Source of the DNA: Sorex araneus
Taxonomy: Eukaryota > Chordata > Mammalia > Eulipotyphla > Soricidae
NCBI RefSeq assembly: GCF_027595985.1
Contig: NC_073307.1
Span: 121,871,678-121,935,677, forward strand
Length of the DNA: 64,000 nucleotides
Reading direction: 5' to 3'
Under the pieces are notes generated by a model. That model made no database searches and was not told the DNA's origin. It worked only from the letters and a program-made list of their open reading frames with translations. The translations under genes were made by a program, and so were the position numbers. Each line of letters begins with the position of its first letter. The stretch's first letter is position 1. Positions 21,191 through 36,065 of the stretch are shown one piece after another.

Positions 21191-21294
21191 AGGTTTTTTC
21201 TTCCTAAGCTCCTCTTATATGCCAGTCTTTAATTTCTCCTTTTAAAGTCTTAGAGAATTTACATTTATTCTAGCCTGGTCTATCTCCCAAGTTA

Positions 21295-21640
21295 CTCCTT
21301 CCACAAATGTTTATTGAGCACCTACTATTTGTGGAGCACAGCAAATACAAACATGTCACATTCTATCTAGGAGGCAGGTGGAAATTCAAGATTTCAGTCA
21401 ATAAGAATAGTGCTATGTTAATTATATGCTAGCTCTGGGAACACAGAGGTGGATCAATTCTTCATAGGTCGTTCAGCATAATTCTACAGAGGTAATTCAG
21501 GAAAGAGCTCACAGAGGAGATGGCATTTGATCTGTGACTTGATGAATAGCTCACCAGGCTCAGGAGGTAAAGGAGAATAAGAAGGTAAAGATGGGGTGTA
21601 ATCTTCCGGCATTCCAAGTAAAAAAAATGGGGTGAAGGTT
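21295..21640 (-). repeat. L2 3'-end fossil
   Basis: ACAAATGTTTATTGAGCACC TACTATTTGTGG is the reverse complement of the L2 3' terminus. It is followed by the expected GGGAACACAGAGGTGG and AGGAGATGGCATTTGATCTG stretches. Confidence 0.7.
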
Positions 21641-21769
21641 TGAGTTATTTGGAAAGCTTCAAGTGTATGTATAACTGGAGGCTTTGTAGAAGAGATTATC
21701 TAAAGCTAAATTGGTATAATTCTAATGCCAATTTGTGAAAGTCTTTATGACATTGTTCTTGGCACAATT

Positions 21770-22150
21770 GTGTCCCTCAATTTATATGTTAAATTGCTAA
21801 CCAGAATATGACTATAATTGAATATGGGGTCTCTATAGAGAATAAAGGCCATTCAGATTATCCTAAATCCAATATGACTGGTGTTCTTAAAAAGAGAAAA
21901 CTATAACATAACTCAGAGATGTTATAGTTTTAACATAACATAACATTTTAACATAAAGAGAAAACTATAACAAAACTATAACTCAGAAGATGGTGTTGAG
22001 ACACAGAAGCCAGCCATGATCAAGCCAAGAGGCCTCAACAAAATCAACTGTAATGATATCTTACTCTTGGCCTCTAGAATCATGAAAATGTAGTTTTTTA
22101 TTGCTTAAGCCACCTAGTCCACAGTACTTTGTTATGAAAGCATTCACAAA
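21770..22150 (+). mobile_element. MLT1-type MaLR LTR (ancient)
   Basis: Begins TTGTGTCCCTCAATTTATAT GTTAAATTGCTAACC and ends TTAAGCCACCTAGTCCACAG TACTTTGTTATGAAAGC with CTAATAC, the signature ends of MLT1 LTRs. The middle holds CCTAAATCCAATATGACTGG and TTGGCCTCTAGAATCATG. A local expansion of AACATAAC/ACTATAAC units (about 21,895-21,985) interrupts it. No internal region is present. Confidence 0.85.
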
Positions 22151-22676
22151 CTAATACATTTAGCAAAGAGTGGGAATAGAAGAGATCAGTTTTAGAGAGA
22201 TGTTGGGGGTCAGAATTAGAGGAGAGTATATGTTTTTAAAATATACTTGATTATATCCAATATTTAATATTGTATATATTCCATATCACTTGTCATTATT
22301 CCATATCCTATATATACAAGTATATTTGGAATATACTTCTGGTCAGAATCAAGGAGACTGAGGGGCTGTGGCAAAGAAGGGTGAGGATGAGGGTGAGGCT
22401 GACTGCCTCAAGTCTTAGCTTAAAGACCTTAAGGTCCTAGCTTCATTCTCCTGGTTGGAGAGATCAGGGACTGACAAGTATGAAAAACAATAAAGGAGAA
22501 GACTCTTTGTCCTGCAGTCATTTCACATGTGGTCTTACCATCTGTAAGCCCTGAAGTCCCAAAGCAGACTTAGCTTACTTAATAATTCCATTTCTTGCTG
22601 ATATTGTTGGATGGATAATGGTAGGTCTCAATATAGTTCTGGTTAAAAGTTTACAAGTTAAAAAGTGTGTTGCCCT
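22151..22676. other. Intergenic, AT-rich, no feature recognised
   Basis: Contains alternating TATATTCCATAT-type AT-rich sequence near 22,260-22,345 and otherwise nothing I can name. Confidence 0.5.
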
Positions 22677-22830
22677 GGGCCAGAGAGAGAGAGGGTGCAG
22701 AGGTTTAGGCATTGGCCTTGCATGTGTTTCCTGCATTGTCACTGGTTTGAGCACCCAGTACTACATGGTCCCATGTACCACCAGGTTTGCTCCCTGAGCA
22801 CCTCCGTGTGTGCCTTACCCCAAAAATGCA
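22677..22830 (+). mobile_element. Shrew A-tailed SINE, diverged
   Basis: GGGCCAGAGAGAGAGAGGGT, GCATTGGCCTTGCATG, CTACATGGTCCCATGTACCA and TTGCTCCCTGAGCACCTCCG in order. Confidence 0.75.
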
Positions 22831-23555
22831 TTGTGGCATACTGTCATCCCAGAGGACACAGAACATGCAATATCCATCTTCAGTTTGTTTTGGTGAACCT
22901 GAGGGTGGAAAATGAGCTGAATCCGGAGTCTCTGAACAAATAATATTTTTTTTAAAAAAAAAACCTTAGTTCAGTGTTTTATCACTTTTATCAATAGACT
23001 CATTTGCTTTCATTTGCTGCAAATAGTTCAGAATCGCACGTTGGTGGGAGAAACGCTGGGGTTGTTAAAAGCAGAGGCCTGAGAAAACACGCCATGCGCT
23101 CACGCCAGCAAGAACTTGCTGAGGCGGCAGGGAAAGATGCCGTTAATTGGCCACATTTCATTTGTGAGCATGGCAATTTGATGTAGGAGAAGTTTTAAGA
23201 AAATTGCTAAACCCTAGGGAATTGTCTCAGAATAAAAGAAAATCACCCTCCCTGTCATTTATACCACAGAAGCTAACTCCACGTGTTGTTTCCATTTCCA
23301 AGTTTCCATGAAATTGCCAAGCCCAGGCTAGGACAAAAGGGTGTATGCTTCAGCAGTTTTAATACTGTTGATGTGCCTTTCAGAACTGCTCTCATCCGTC
23401 TCCTTCCCAACACCCTGCGGTCTAGTCCTCTCACTAGGATCTAGGGAGACGCTCAGCTGACAAGTTCTAGAAGGCCCCGTTCCTTCTCCCACTCACTCCT
23501 CCGTCGCACACTTTCCCCAGGTATCATTATAATTTGTCTCATCCTTTGCTGCTAG
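22831..23555. other. Intergenic, no feature recognised
   Basis: Unique-looking sequence between the SINE and the repeat block beyond the CSRP3 3' end. Confidence 0.5.
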
Positions 23556-23749
23556 TTTTTTGGGGGTGTTTGTTTTTTTGGGGGGGGGTCACACCCAGTG
23601 ATGCACAATGCACAGGGGCCACTCCTGGTTCTGCCCTCAGGAATTACTCCTGGCGGTGCTCAGGGGACCCTATGGGATGCTGGGAATCGAACCCAGGTAA
23701 GCTGCATGCAAGGCAAACACCCTCCCCACTGTGCTATTGCTCCAGCCCC
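23556..23749 (-). mobile_element. Shrew A-tailed SINE, young
   Basis: Near-consensus reversed copy: GTCACACCCAGTGATGCACA, GGAATTACTCCTGGCGGTGC, GGAATCGAACCCAGGTAAGC and GCTATTGCTCCAGCCCC. It lies just past the predicted CSRP3 poly(A) site. Confidence 0.93.
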
Positions 23750-23751
23750 GG

Positions 23752-23880
23752 GGTATTTTTTTTTAATTTTTTAAATTTTATTGAATCACTATGGGATCAT
23801 TACAAGCTTTCATGTTTGGGTTACAATCTCACAATCACCAACTTCCTGATTTTTTTTAACCCACCCCTCCATTTGCAAGA
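23752..23880 (-). mobile_element. L1/half-L1 3' terminal fragment
   Basis: Reads, on the plus strand, ATTTTATTGAATCACTATGG GATCATTACAAGCTTTCATG TTTGGGTTACAATCTCACAA. It is the reverse complement of the tail of the + strand insertion at 46349 (CATGAAAGCTTGTAACTATC). Only the 3' end is present. Confidence 0.75.
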
Positions 23881-23899
23881 AAAGATCCAGAGAGATACA

Positions 23900-24155
23900 C
23901 AGTACAACGACATACCTTTATTTACTGCCTCTCCCACCCCAAGTATTGTAAATAATCAAGCATTTGTTACACGTTAGAGTTTTAGTCACTTTCTTCCAAA
24001 GGTCTCTTCTAATTTTGGGCAAAACAGTAATCACTTCTGAGGAGAAATACTGTCCAGACGGACTCAAAACCAAATTTGGGGGAGGGCTTCAAACTGGGGA
24101 GGATGGCTTGGCAAATGTCTCAGGTTGTTGAGAGAGCTGAGAAATGATGGTCTTT
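23900..24155 (-). other. CSRP3: CSRP3 3' UTR (inferred extent)
   Basis: About 250 bases run from the stop to a minus-strand AATAAA at 23922-23917, which is followed by a GTATGTCGTTGTACTGTG stretch rich in G and T. The end is inferred from that signal. The flank beyond is L1 tail and a SINE. Confidence 0.55.
23917..23922 (-). promoter_or_regulatory. CSRP3: Candidate CSRP3 poly(A) signal AATAAA
   Basis: On the minus strand GGCAGTAAATAAAGG is followed by GT-rich sequence. It lies about 235 bases past the stop and is the first canonical hexamer downstream. Confidence 0.6.
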
Positions 24156-27140
<2,985 letters not shown>

Positions 27141-27267
27141 GATGGACTAATACATACCTGACAACTATCACTGACAAATCTTTTCCTTTCTGTTATGAAG
27201 CACTTACTAGCTTTCCAGGTATTTAAATTTGTGTTACTGTCATTGTGTTGTTTCTATTGCTGTGGAT

Positions 27268-27402
27268 TTTGGTGGGGAGGAGGTCACCCCTGTTATGTGC
27301 TAAGAGGTCACCCCGGCTGTGCTCAGAGACCCTATGGTTGCTAGGGATAGAACCCGGGACTCCTGCCACTTCTCAGCCTGTTCATCTGTCTCTCCAGCTT
27401 CT
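27268..27402 (-). mobile_element. Shrew A-tailed SINE, diverged
   Basis: GGCTGTGCTCAGAGACCCTA, AGGGATAGAACCCGGGACTC and CATCTGTCTCTCCAGCT match a reversed copy with a decayed tail. Confidence 0.75.
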
Positions 27403-27639
27403 TGCTGTGGATTTTTATTGAGGTTTCTCTTGAAGACCACTGATCACGTCTTTATTGTTGCCAATGTGATAGGGTAGAACAAGATGGGATCTTAACAGTC
27501 AGGACTAAAACCACAGTTCCAGAAAGCTGATGAGTCTTCAACACAATTCAGCCCTGCAGCCAAAGGTCTCTTGTCCCCATGAGAACAACATCCCTAATAA
27601 GACACAGTAAGGAGTGCCCTGTTTTTACACCTTTGGGGT

Positions 27640-27990
27640 ATTCTTTGTACAATACCTCAGAGATACTGCAAGGTTCCATACCAGACCACTGCAATTAAGA
27701 GAGTATTGCAATAAAGTGTGTCATGTGATGTTTTGAGTTTCCCAGTGCCTATAAAAGTTCTGTTTATATTCAACCATAGTCTATTTTAAGTGTACCAGAA
27801 GCATCAAATCTTAAAAAACAATTTATGCACTTTAATTAAAATTATTTTATGGCTAAAACACATAACCATCTTTGGAGCCTTGAGAAAGTCATAATCTTTT
27901 TGCTGACAGAGGGGGCTTATGAGAAAAGGCAGTATCTGAGGAGCACATGAGCCTGAGGCCCGCCTCTGCCACCTAACGTTGGCTTCTCCC
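27640..27990 (+). mobile_element. Tigger-family (pogo-type) DNA transposon fossil
   Basis: AATACCTCAGAGATACTGCA AGG, CCATACCAGACCACTGCAAT, TTTCCCAGTGCCTATAAAAG TTCTG, CTTTAATTAAAATTATTTTA TGGC and AAGTCATAATCTTTTTGCTG match in order a Tigger terminal region from memory. It has no open transposase frame. It lies in CSRP3 intron 3. Confidence 0.7.
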
Positions 27991-28237
27991 TGCCCTGTCA
28001 AGAAGGCAGTGAGCATAGTGAGCACTGGAGGAGAATGGGGGTCTGAGGGTCACTGCCCCAGTCATACAGCTCATCACTGGCCATACTGGATTCCTCTCCA
28101 CACTCTGGTTCCTCTTAGTGCCTCTTCTCAAGAAAGGAGCAGCAGAGTCAGCGTTGGGTAATGCAAAGCCCAGAATGCAGTTGGTATCAATCTTTTTTTC
28201 TTTCTTTCTTTCCTATCTCTCTAGACATTTTTCTTCA

Positions 28238-28415
28238 ATGGCTAGAGAGATAGGAGAGTAGTTAAGGCCCTTGGCTTTCACGTCGCCAATCCTGGTTGGA
28301 TCCTGGCATCTCCACATACAGTCCCCTGAGATCACCAGGAACGATCCCTGAGCACAGAGATGGGAGTAAGCCCTAAGTTCCACGGAGTGTGGTCCCAAAT
28401 CCAAAACAAACAAAT
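28238..28415 (+). mobile_element. Shrew A-tailed SINE, diverged
   Basis: GGCTAGAGAGATAGGAGAGT, CCTGGTTGGATCCTGGCATC, CGATCCCTGAGCACAGAGAT and GGAGTGTGGTCCCAAATCC with an A-rich tail. Confidence 0.82.
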
Positions 28416-29229
28416 AAAATGAGTTTCTGGTTGTGATTTAATTATGAGAAAAATTCAGACAACTGACCACACCAGCCTTCTCTTTAGCAGGCTCTACCAG
28501 GAGCCACTGTCACTGGAAGATTCTTGAGATGCACTCACTGCTGACCTGGGAGCACAGACACCTTTTTCTGCCCAGTCCTACGGCAGAGGCCAGATAGTAC
28601 TGGTCTCGAGCAAGGCTGCAGCCCAGTGCTGTCCATCTTTGCTCAGTTCTGGACTGGAGGTCAGCTTGATCGTCAAGATGAGGAAGCTGAGATTGCTCTC
28701 TTGGTTCCCTGGGGTGATACTGGGGCATCCTCAGCACAATTGGTGACAGACAGCCAATGAAATACATTCAACAGCCCATCCCCAAAGACCCACTCCCCAG
28801 TGATGTGAACATTAATCACTTTGCAACCCAGCAGAAGAAATCTTTAATGACAAGCCCACAGAGAATGACCATTGCTTCCCTGCCACATTTATGTGATTTA
28901 CGCAGGAACGCTCCAAGGGATGCACAGAGCCTCCAGCAGTTTTGCAAAGGTCAGACAATGGAGCATCTGTATATTTTGAGTTTTCTCGTGGCATACAAAC
29001 CAGGAGGCAGGGTGTAAAAGTAATTGCCCTTTAGGAAGGCAGATCATTTAGAGAGTCTTTGGGAGAAGTGACACATTGTTAAAACTTGATCAGACTAAGT
29101 ATTCCTATTGTTGCAAGTCAACAAAAGCATCTATTCTCCCCCCTTCCAGAAACATGTTGCTATGGGAACCGAAGGACCCATCCTAAGAACTGGGATCTCT
29201 GGGGCTGGGTGAGGTGGGGTGGCAACTCA

Positions 29230-29877
<648 letters not shown>

Positions 29878-30854
29878 TTACTCACATCAGAATCTGAATT
29901 ACAGTTTTTCTTCTCAAGGTCTGTGCAGAGCACGAGTTGCGGGTCACTGAGATAATTCTCCTCTAGTTCTGGAAGCAGAGGAGGTGCCACGAGATCCTGA
30001 GGCCTCTATTGGCTCTTTGTCTTAGCTGGTATCAACTACCCCCCCACCATAATGCATTTAGGCAAGCCCTATTTCTCCCAAAGCAACAATTTATTTTAAA
30101 AAATTAAGATTCTTTTTTTAAAGCTTAAAAGAATTTAACTTCAGGATGTAAGTTAACTTCAGGATGTAATCTAACTTCACATGTAAATGAAAATGTGAGA
30201 TACCTACAAGTACATAATATTTCATTTAAGAAAAGAAATAAATACCATTTTGATGTCAAGATGTCGCTTTTTTCTCATCTCACACAAATCCAGGAAACAG
30301 TTGGAGCCAGAGTTTTTCTTTGCATCTCCCTGTCCTGAGTCACCTTGGGAGGCTGTGGTCAGCTCTCCTGAAAGCCCGTCACCCACCTGCCTTGCTTGAG
30401 GCTGCCCCTGGACTGTATAGCTTACCCAGAAGTACCTATTAGTATAGCATTAGGGCTGCTCACAGAAATATGTAGGGTTTCCACAACTTAATAGCTTGCT
30501 GCCTTGCTTTGTAACAATGATCATTAAAGGTTGTTCATTTCATGGTGATGGTCAGGGAGGAATAATATGCAAGTGCAAGTGTTCAATTTATTTGTCTCTC
30601 TTTTTAAACCAGTTCTATCAAATGACCCCTATAAGCAAGTCAATATTGAAAGAGCTTGTTTCTGGCTATTAGGGCATCCTCAAATGGTGTTTTGTTTTTA
30701 GAAAATAAAGCAATTGAGTATGGAAGCAGGAGAAACAAGATAAAGTAGTACGTGAGGTAACAGTGCAGCAGGGCAGACTGCATATAGGAGTTCATTAAAC
30801 TAGGAACTCGGTGTTGTGCATGTTAAAAATTGTAAAAACCCCATTTAAAAAGAA

Positions 30855-31019
30855 AGGATGAGGCTCTAGAAATAGAGAGAGCAGGGTGCCTGCTTTGCAT
30901 GTGGATGACCCAGATGCTATCCCCAGCACCATATATATGATCCTCTGAATCCTTCCAGGAATGATCCCGGAGCAGAGAGGCAGGCTTAAGCCCTGAGTAC
31001 CACTGTTTGTGGCCCAAAT
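30855..31019 (+). mobile_element. Shrew A-tailed SINE whose tail became a microsatellite
   Basis: GAGGCTCTAGAAATAGAGAG, GTGCCTGCTTTGCATGTGG, AGGAATGATCCCGGAGCAGA and GTTTGTGGCCCAAATAAGG run straight into the (AAGG)n tract. Confidence 0.8.
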
Positions 31020-31187
31020 AAGGAAGGAAGGAAGGAAGGAAGGAAGGAAGGAAGGAAGGAAGGAAGGAAGGAAGGAAGGAAGGAAGGAAGGAAGGAAGGA
31101 AGGAAGGAAGGAAGGAAGGAAGGAAGGAAGGAAGGAAGGAAGGAAGGAAGGAAGGAAGGAAGGAAGGAAGGAAGGAAGGAAGGAAGG
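31020..31187 (+). repeat. (AAGG)n microsatellite, about 42 perfect units
   Basis: 168 bases of uninterrupted AAGG directly after a SINE tail, inside CSRP3 intron 2. Reading frames through it on both strands give simple repeat peptides and are not genes. Confidence 0.97.
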
Positions 31188-31237
31188 CTGCCCGAAATCA
31201 GGAGAGACTTTATAAGGTTTGGAGCAGCCCTCTGCTT

Positions 31238-31440
31238 TGGACTGGAGCAGGCTCACCATGCCCGAGCACCCACTTTGCCTGTGGAAGCTCTGAGTTCCAT
31301 CTCCAGCACCACCAGGCATGAGCAGCATGGTTTTCACCAGGCCTGCACATTGAATTCTCAGGTCAAGGCCAAGTTAAGGATCCCTGGAAATAGCCCCTGA
31401 CATCTGTGAGCACCAGTTAGAAGCCCCTTACCCCAAATTA
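31238..31440 (+). mobile_element. Possible decayed shrew SINE
   Basis: TTTGGACTGGAGCAGGCTCA, CACTTTGCCTGTGGAAGCTC and CTGAGTTCCATCTCCAGCAC suggest a diverged copy. The 3' half is unclear. Confidence 0.45.
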
Positions 31441-31559
31441 AATAACAGATTTCTTTGATGAATTGTATTTGGGGTACAAAAGTGCCTTATTTGGGTTATC
31501 TAAAGCCTATGCAATTGTATCATCCCTTATTTATTTTTTTGCTGTCAGTTACCAGGCCC

Positions 31560-31660
31560 CAGATCAGTCTCGAATATATGTTGTTATTCTAGATGCTGAG
31601 TTCCTTGAGGCAAGGATGTTTTATTTTAATATCTCCAGAACATAGACAAGGCTTGCCCAG
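31560..31660 (+). repeat. L2 3'-region fossil
   Basis: TCTAGATGCTGAGTTCCTTG AGGCAAGGATGTTTTATTTT and ATATCTCCAGAACATAGACA AGG resemble the L2 3' UTR. Confidence 0.55.
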
Positions 31661-32007
31661 GTTCATGCTCTATGACCCATCTGTTCGATACATGAGAGTT
31701 TGAGAGTGAGTGAGCAGATGTGTGTACACAAGCATGCTTGGGGACCCTGTGATTGATGCACTTCCCAGCAGTAGATGGTTTCAGAGCCTTGACTAGCCTC
31801 AGGCTCTGTGGCTCCAGTTCTAGTGCTGATTCCCATCTCTAGAACTTCCTGACCTCCAATTCCACAGCCACTCCCTGGATTCATACCAGGCACTGAAAAA
31901 GCCACATTGTCCAATACAACATAGAATCCACTGCTCCCCTGCCCCCACACCCCTCAATGTGCAAAATATATGCTAGGTTTCACACAGTATAGTCAAGAAA
32001 TAATACA

Positions 32008-32217
32008 GGCATCTGAGAGATAGTACAGAGGGTAAGGTGCTTGCCTTGCACATGACTGGCCTGAGTTTGATCCCTGGCACCACATGTGGTCCTCTCTCCC
32101 ACCCACAACTCCCTCCACCACTGCAGGGATGATCCCTAAAACAGAACCAGGAGTAAGACCTGAGCATAGCCAGTAGTGGCCTCAAGTCCACCCCCCCCAA
32201 AAAAAAAGAAAAAAGAG
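32008..32217 (+). mobile_element. Shrew A-tailed SINE
   Basis: GAGAGATAGTACAGAGGGTA, GTGCTTGCCTTGCACATGAC and GAGTTTGATCCCTGGCACCA, ending C-run then A-run. A C-rich insertion of about 25 bases lies in its middle. Confidence 0.88.
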
Positions 32218-32299
32218 AGCATACAAATATCTCTTTATTAATGTGTAATTGATTACACATTGAAATGATTTGAGGATATATTGGACTAAGTAAAATGTT

Positions 32300-32479
32300 T
32301 TGTTTTTTTTTTTTGCTTTTTGGGTCACACCTGGCGATGCACAGGGGTTACTCCTGGCTCTGCACTCAGGAATTACCCCTGGCCGTGCTCAGGGGACCAT
32401 ATGGGATGCTGGGATTTGAACCCGGATCGGCCGCGTGCAAGGCAAACGCCCTACCCGCTGTGCTATCTCTCCAGCCCCA
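32300..32479 (-). mobile_element. Shrew A-tailed SINE, very young
   Basis: A near-consensus reversed copy: GGGTCACACCTGGCGATGCA and TCTCTCCAGCCCC. A perfect 17-bp target duplication, GGACTAAGTAAAATGTT, flanks it at 32283-32299 and 32480-32496. Confidence 0.97.
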
Positions 32480-32587
32480 GGACTAAGTAAAATGTTGAAG
32501 AATTATTTTCTCATGTTTCTTTACCTTTAAGGTAACTAAAAATATTTAATTTATAAATGTGGCTTGCACTGTATTTCTATTTGTTTG

Positions 32588-32730
32588 TTTTGGGGGGAAG
32601 TCTACATCTAACTGTACTTAGGGATTTCTCCCGACAGGTTCAGGGGACCACAAGCAGTATCTGGGATGGAATCCAGGTTTGCTATTAACCAGGCAAGTGC
32701 CCTACCCACTGTACCATCACTGCTCTGCAT
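32588..32730 (-). mobile_element. Shrew A-tailed SINE, diverged
   Basis: GACAGGTTCAGGGGACCACA, GGGATGGAATCCAGGTTTGC and GCCCTACCCACTGTACCATC. Confidence 0.75.
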
Positions 32731-32795
32731 TGTATTTGTTTGGGGTAACATTGGTATGGGGAATTAAGATTCATTCAAACTGAAGTGGATAAACC

Positions 32796-32985
32796 AGGGA
32801 AATTGCCCAAAGAGTTGGGGTACATGCTTTGCATTCAGTCCCCTGGGGTCCATCTCTGGCACCTCATGGTCCCCTGAACACTGGCAAGAGTGGATACCTA
32901 GGATTTCGCCAGGAATAACCCCGAGCACCCCTGTGTTTGATCCCTACTCCCCACCAATCCCTCTTGCCACCTCAAAAAAGAGATG
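32796..32985 (+). mobile_element. Shrew A-tailed SINE, diverged
   Basis: GGGTACATGCTTTGCATTCA, TGGTCCCCTGAACACTGGCA and GCCAGGAATAACCCCGAGCA. An irregular middle suggests rearrangement. Confidence 0.6.
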
Positions 32986-33085
32986 TCACCAATCCCTGTT
33001 TTAACTAAGTTGAGAGAAGACTGACCCAGAGCCAAGTTAAGGTAGATTCTGCCTCTCTGTACCTGCTTCCACCAACTACAAGGTA

Positions 33086-33336
33086 TATGGACTGGAGTGA
33101 TAGCATAGTGGGTAGGGCATTTGCCTTGCGTGTGGCCGACCTGGGTCCGATTCCTCCGTCCCTCTCAGAGAGGCTGCCAAGCTACTGGGAGTATCCTGCC
33201 CACCATGGCAGAGCCTGGCAAGCTACCCATGGCATATTCTATATGCCAAAAACAGTAACATCAAGCCTCACAATGGAGACGTTACTGGTGCCCACTCAAG
33301 CAAATCGATAAACAATGGGACGGCAGTGCTACAGTG
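33086..33336 (+). mobile_element. Long shrew SINE (non-A-tailed form)
   Basis: Head GGACTGGAGTGATAGCATAG, body units GAGGCTGCCAAGCTACTGGG and GAGCCTGGCAAGCTACCCAT, then ATATGCCAAAAACAGTAACA and GGAGACGTTACTGGTGCCCA, ending GACGGCAGTGCTACAGTG. Flanks CTACAAGGTA (33076-33085 and 33337-33346) are the duplication. Confidence 0.93.
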
Positions 33337-33764
33337 CTACAAGGTAGTATGTGTTAGGCGAGTCTTGTGATAATAATATAGAAAAGCATGCTCTTTGACA
33401 GAGCCTTCTGTCCACCACTATAGAATTTATATTGCTTATGTGTCACCCCAAGTACCCTCCCCCCGCCCCCGAACACACACTTTTGAAGCAGGAAAATATC
33501 AAAGGATTTAAAGGGATGAAGCACCAAATGCTCGATGCCTTCTCCTGTTGAAAAGACTCCATTGAAGAGGAATTGTCCTGCTCCCTCCACCCCCCCCCAG
33601 AAAGATGAACAATCTTGTGCCAAAGAAAGCTTCCCTCCCACGTCCCAAGCCACTGAGATATCAAAGTTGGTCTCTAAAGAGTATTTAGCTGATACTCTAA
33701 ATAGTATAAAGGACTACAAAGCTGAATTTCCTCCTCAAAAACTATACCTTTCTTCTTATAATAC

Positions 33765-33890
33765 CTGTGCAGTAAGTATAACCATCCACTACATAGATGG
33801 GGAAATTGAGGTTTAATAGAAACATGACTTCCCCGAGCTCAGTCAGTATCAGCAGAGCCAAGACTCAAAGTCTAATCATTTTTCACTGCA
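33765..33890 (+). repeat. MIR fossil
   Basis: CTACATAGATGGGGAAATTG AGGTT, ACTTCCCCGAGCTCAGTCAG and GCAGAGCCAAGACTCAAAGT C follow the MIR core order. Confidence 0.7.
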
Positions 33891-35143
33891 ATATCTCACT
33901 CCACTCCCAATAAAGGAGTTTTTTGGACAAAAGCCAGAGGATATGAAATAAACTCTCTTGAGCAATGACTTCTGAATAATTTTAATAGTAAGTATGAGTC
34001 TGATGGATATGTATAATGACTTAAAAATAATTGCCTGTCATTAAAACCCAAAGCATCAGTAAATCTACCAACCCAATCATTCAGCATTTCCCCCTCTTTG
34101 GGGGTATAATTATGCTTGCTGTGGGAGGTAAAAATCTAATGAAAATTCCTGCAGCAAATAGAACATTACTATTTCTGGCAACTACGCATGGGGGGTGGCG
34201 TGTCTTTCTGCCCTAACAGATGGATCAAATGCTCAAAGTGCAGTGTGAAACAGTTTGGAACAGTGCACTATCTGCAACCCCTGGATTGAAGGAGATAAAG
34301 GGGAGACTCTGGAGTGGGTCCACCAAATGTCCAATGAAGTTGGACTAGCCTTTAAACCAGACCTAAGGGACCGAAAAAAGGAAGTGGTTCAAATAGGCTG
34401 TTCTCTCAGATCAGACCTAACTTCTAAGAAACTCGAGGATTCTCCTGTTCTCAAGTAACTGGGTTGGGTAGGTGCCGAACAAGTTCTAGTCCTGGCTTTG
34501 CTGCAGATGCTGGTAACCTGAGCTCTGAGATGAGAAAGATTTATCCAGAGTCAAATGCATCAGACAGAACCAGACCCCAGGAGGACCAGAGGTCGATGAA
34601 GATAACCAGGTTTTGACATTTGTGAGTCTGGGTCTGGCAGGTGATGACCAAGATTCTCTTTGTCAAGTTAGTGCTGCCTAGCTCCTGAAATGCACCCCCG
34701 CCGCCCCCTTTCTGCCTCCTGCAGGATTAGCACAGCGGCTGCTACTTGACACAGGTAGTTGCTGAGTAAAGACCAATCGCAGTGGCTTCATCAGCAACTG
34801 ACAAGTGGGAATAACATGTAGACCCGAATCCCCCAGACCAACAATGGCTTCCTTTCTTGGTCAAGCCACACTTTGTACATGTCGCCACTGGGTCAAGATT
34901 TTCACCACTGAGATCAGGCAGACACCAGTTTGTTCTGCCTTTGAGTGGCAGGGAAACAGCTTCTGGGTGGGGCAGGTGATTGGAGGAAGGGGATGCTCGG
35001 GAGAGCTTTCTCCCTTCTGTAAGTGGAACCCCCAAGTTATGTTTCTGACAAGTTCCCAGGTTTTGTGGCTACTCCCCAGACTGTACTTGGAAAAGCACTG
35101 ATAGATGTATCTATGGCTAACTGTGGACTAGGACATAGGACTA

Positions 35144-35329
<186 letters not shown>

Positions 35330-35439
35330 CTAAAGTTAAAGAACCTCAGGAACAGTTACCCCTAGTAGATAGTGGTCTCAAGATCATGTTCCAGCCCTTC
35401 CCACAACACCCCCCCTCCTCATTTGCTGGTAGTTTGTCC

Positions 35440-35640
35440 ACTCATTCATCAATCTGTTCATTCAACAAGGGTTACTTTTCACAAGTCAGTCATTGAATAA
35501 GCTCAGAGACTTGCTTAGAGCAAGTCATTTTATCACTCTAAAACCTATCTTCTTCTTCTGTTCATTTTAATAGCATCTGCTCCTATGTATCTTGCAGGAC
35601 TCTTAGTAGAAGTGGATGAGCTCATTTTATATCTGTAAAA
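35440..35640 (-). repeat. MIR-like fossil
   Basis: ACTTGCTTAGAGCAAGTCAT TTTATCACTCTAAAACC and TTGCAGGACTCTTAGTAGAA resemble a reversed MIR. Confidence 0.5.
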
Positions 35641-35947
35641 TGATACGCAAATGTCAAGTATTATTAAAGATTATTCTATCAAAAATGGCAATAACTCTGA
35701 AAATAATATTTCTTCTCATCTGGCTCCATGCATCTCCCCTCACCTCCAGTCTGGCTAATGTGCAGATTCAGGTTTTGTAGATGCAGGTAGAAAGAAAGGA
35801 ACTCTTCATTTCTAACAGATTCCAGGCACTACAGGCTGCTAGGAATGGATCACCTTTGGATAACAAGATCTTAGCTAATCTTGCTGCTACAGCATAAAAA
35901 TATATAAAATCTCCCATTCAATGGATTCTTCCTATAAAGCAAAATTT

Positions 35948-36065
35948 TTTGGCCAGAGGGGTTGAGGTGGTGGCTTTGCTTGTGGCACACCTGTACCCTC
36001 AGGATCTATCCCTGACTCTGTGCTCAGGGGTGACCTCTCTCGGTGCTCAGGGGCTCATGTGATTT
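35948..36065 (-). mobile_element. Shrew A-tailed SINE, 5'-truncated
   Basis: TATCCCTGACTCTGTGCTCA, GGTGACCTCTCTCGGTGCTC and AGGGGCTCATGTG match the reversed 3' half. Confidence 0.65.

Noticed and set aside
30795..31337. 180-codon minus-strand frame with PSFL repeats and its plus-strand partner
   Set aside because: Made by the (AAGG)n microsatellite, which is free of stops in several frames.
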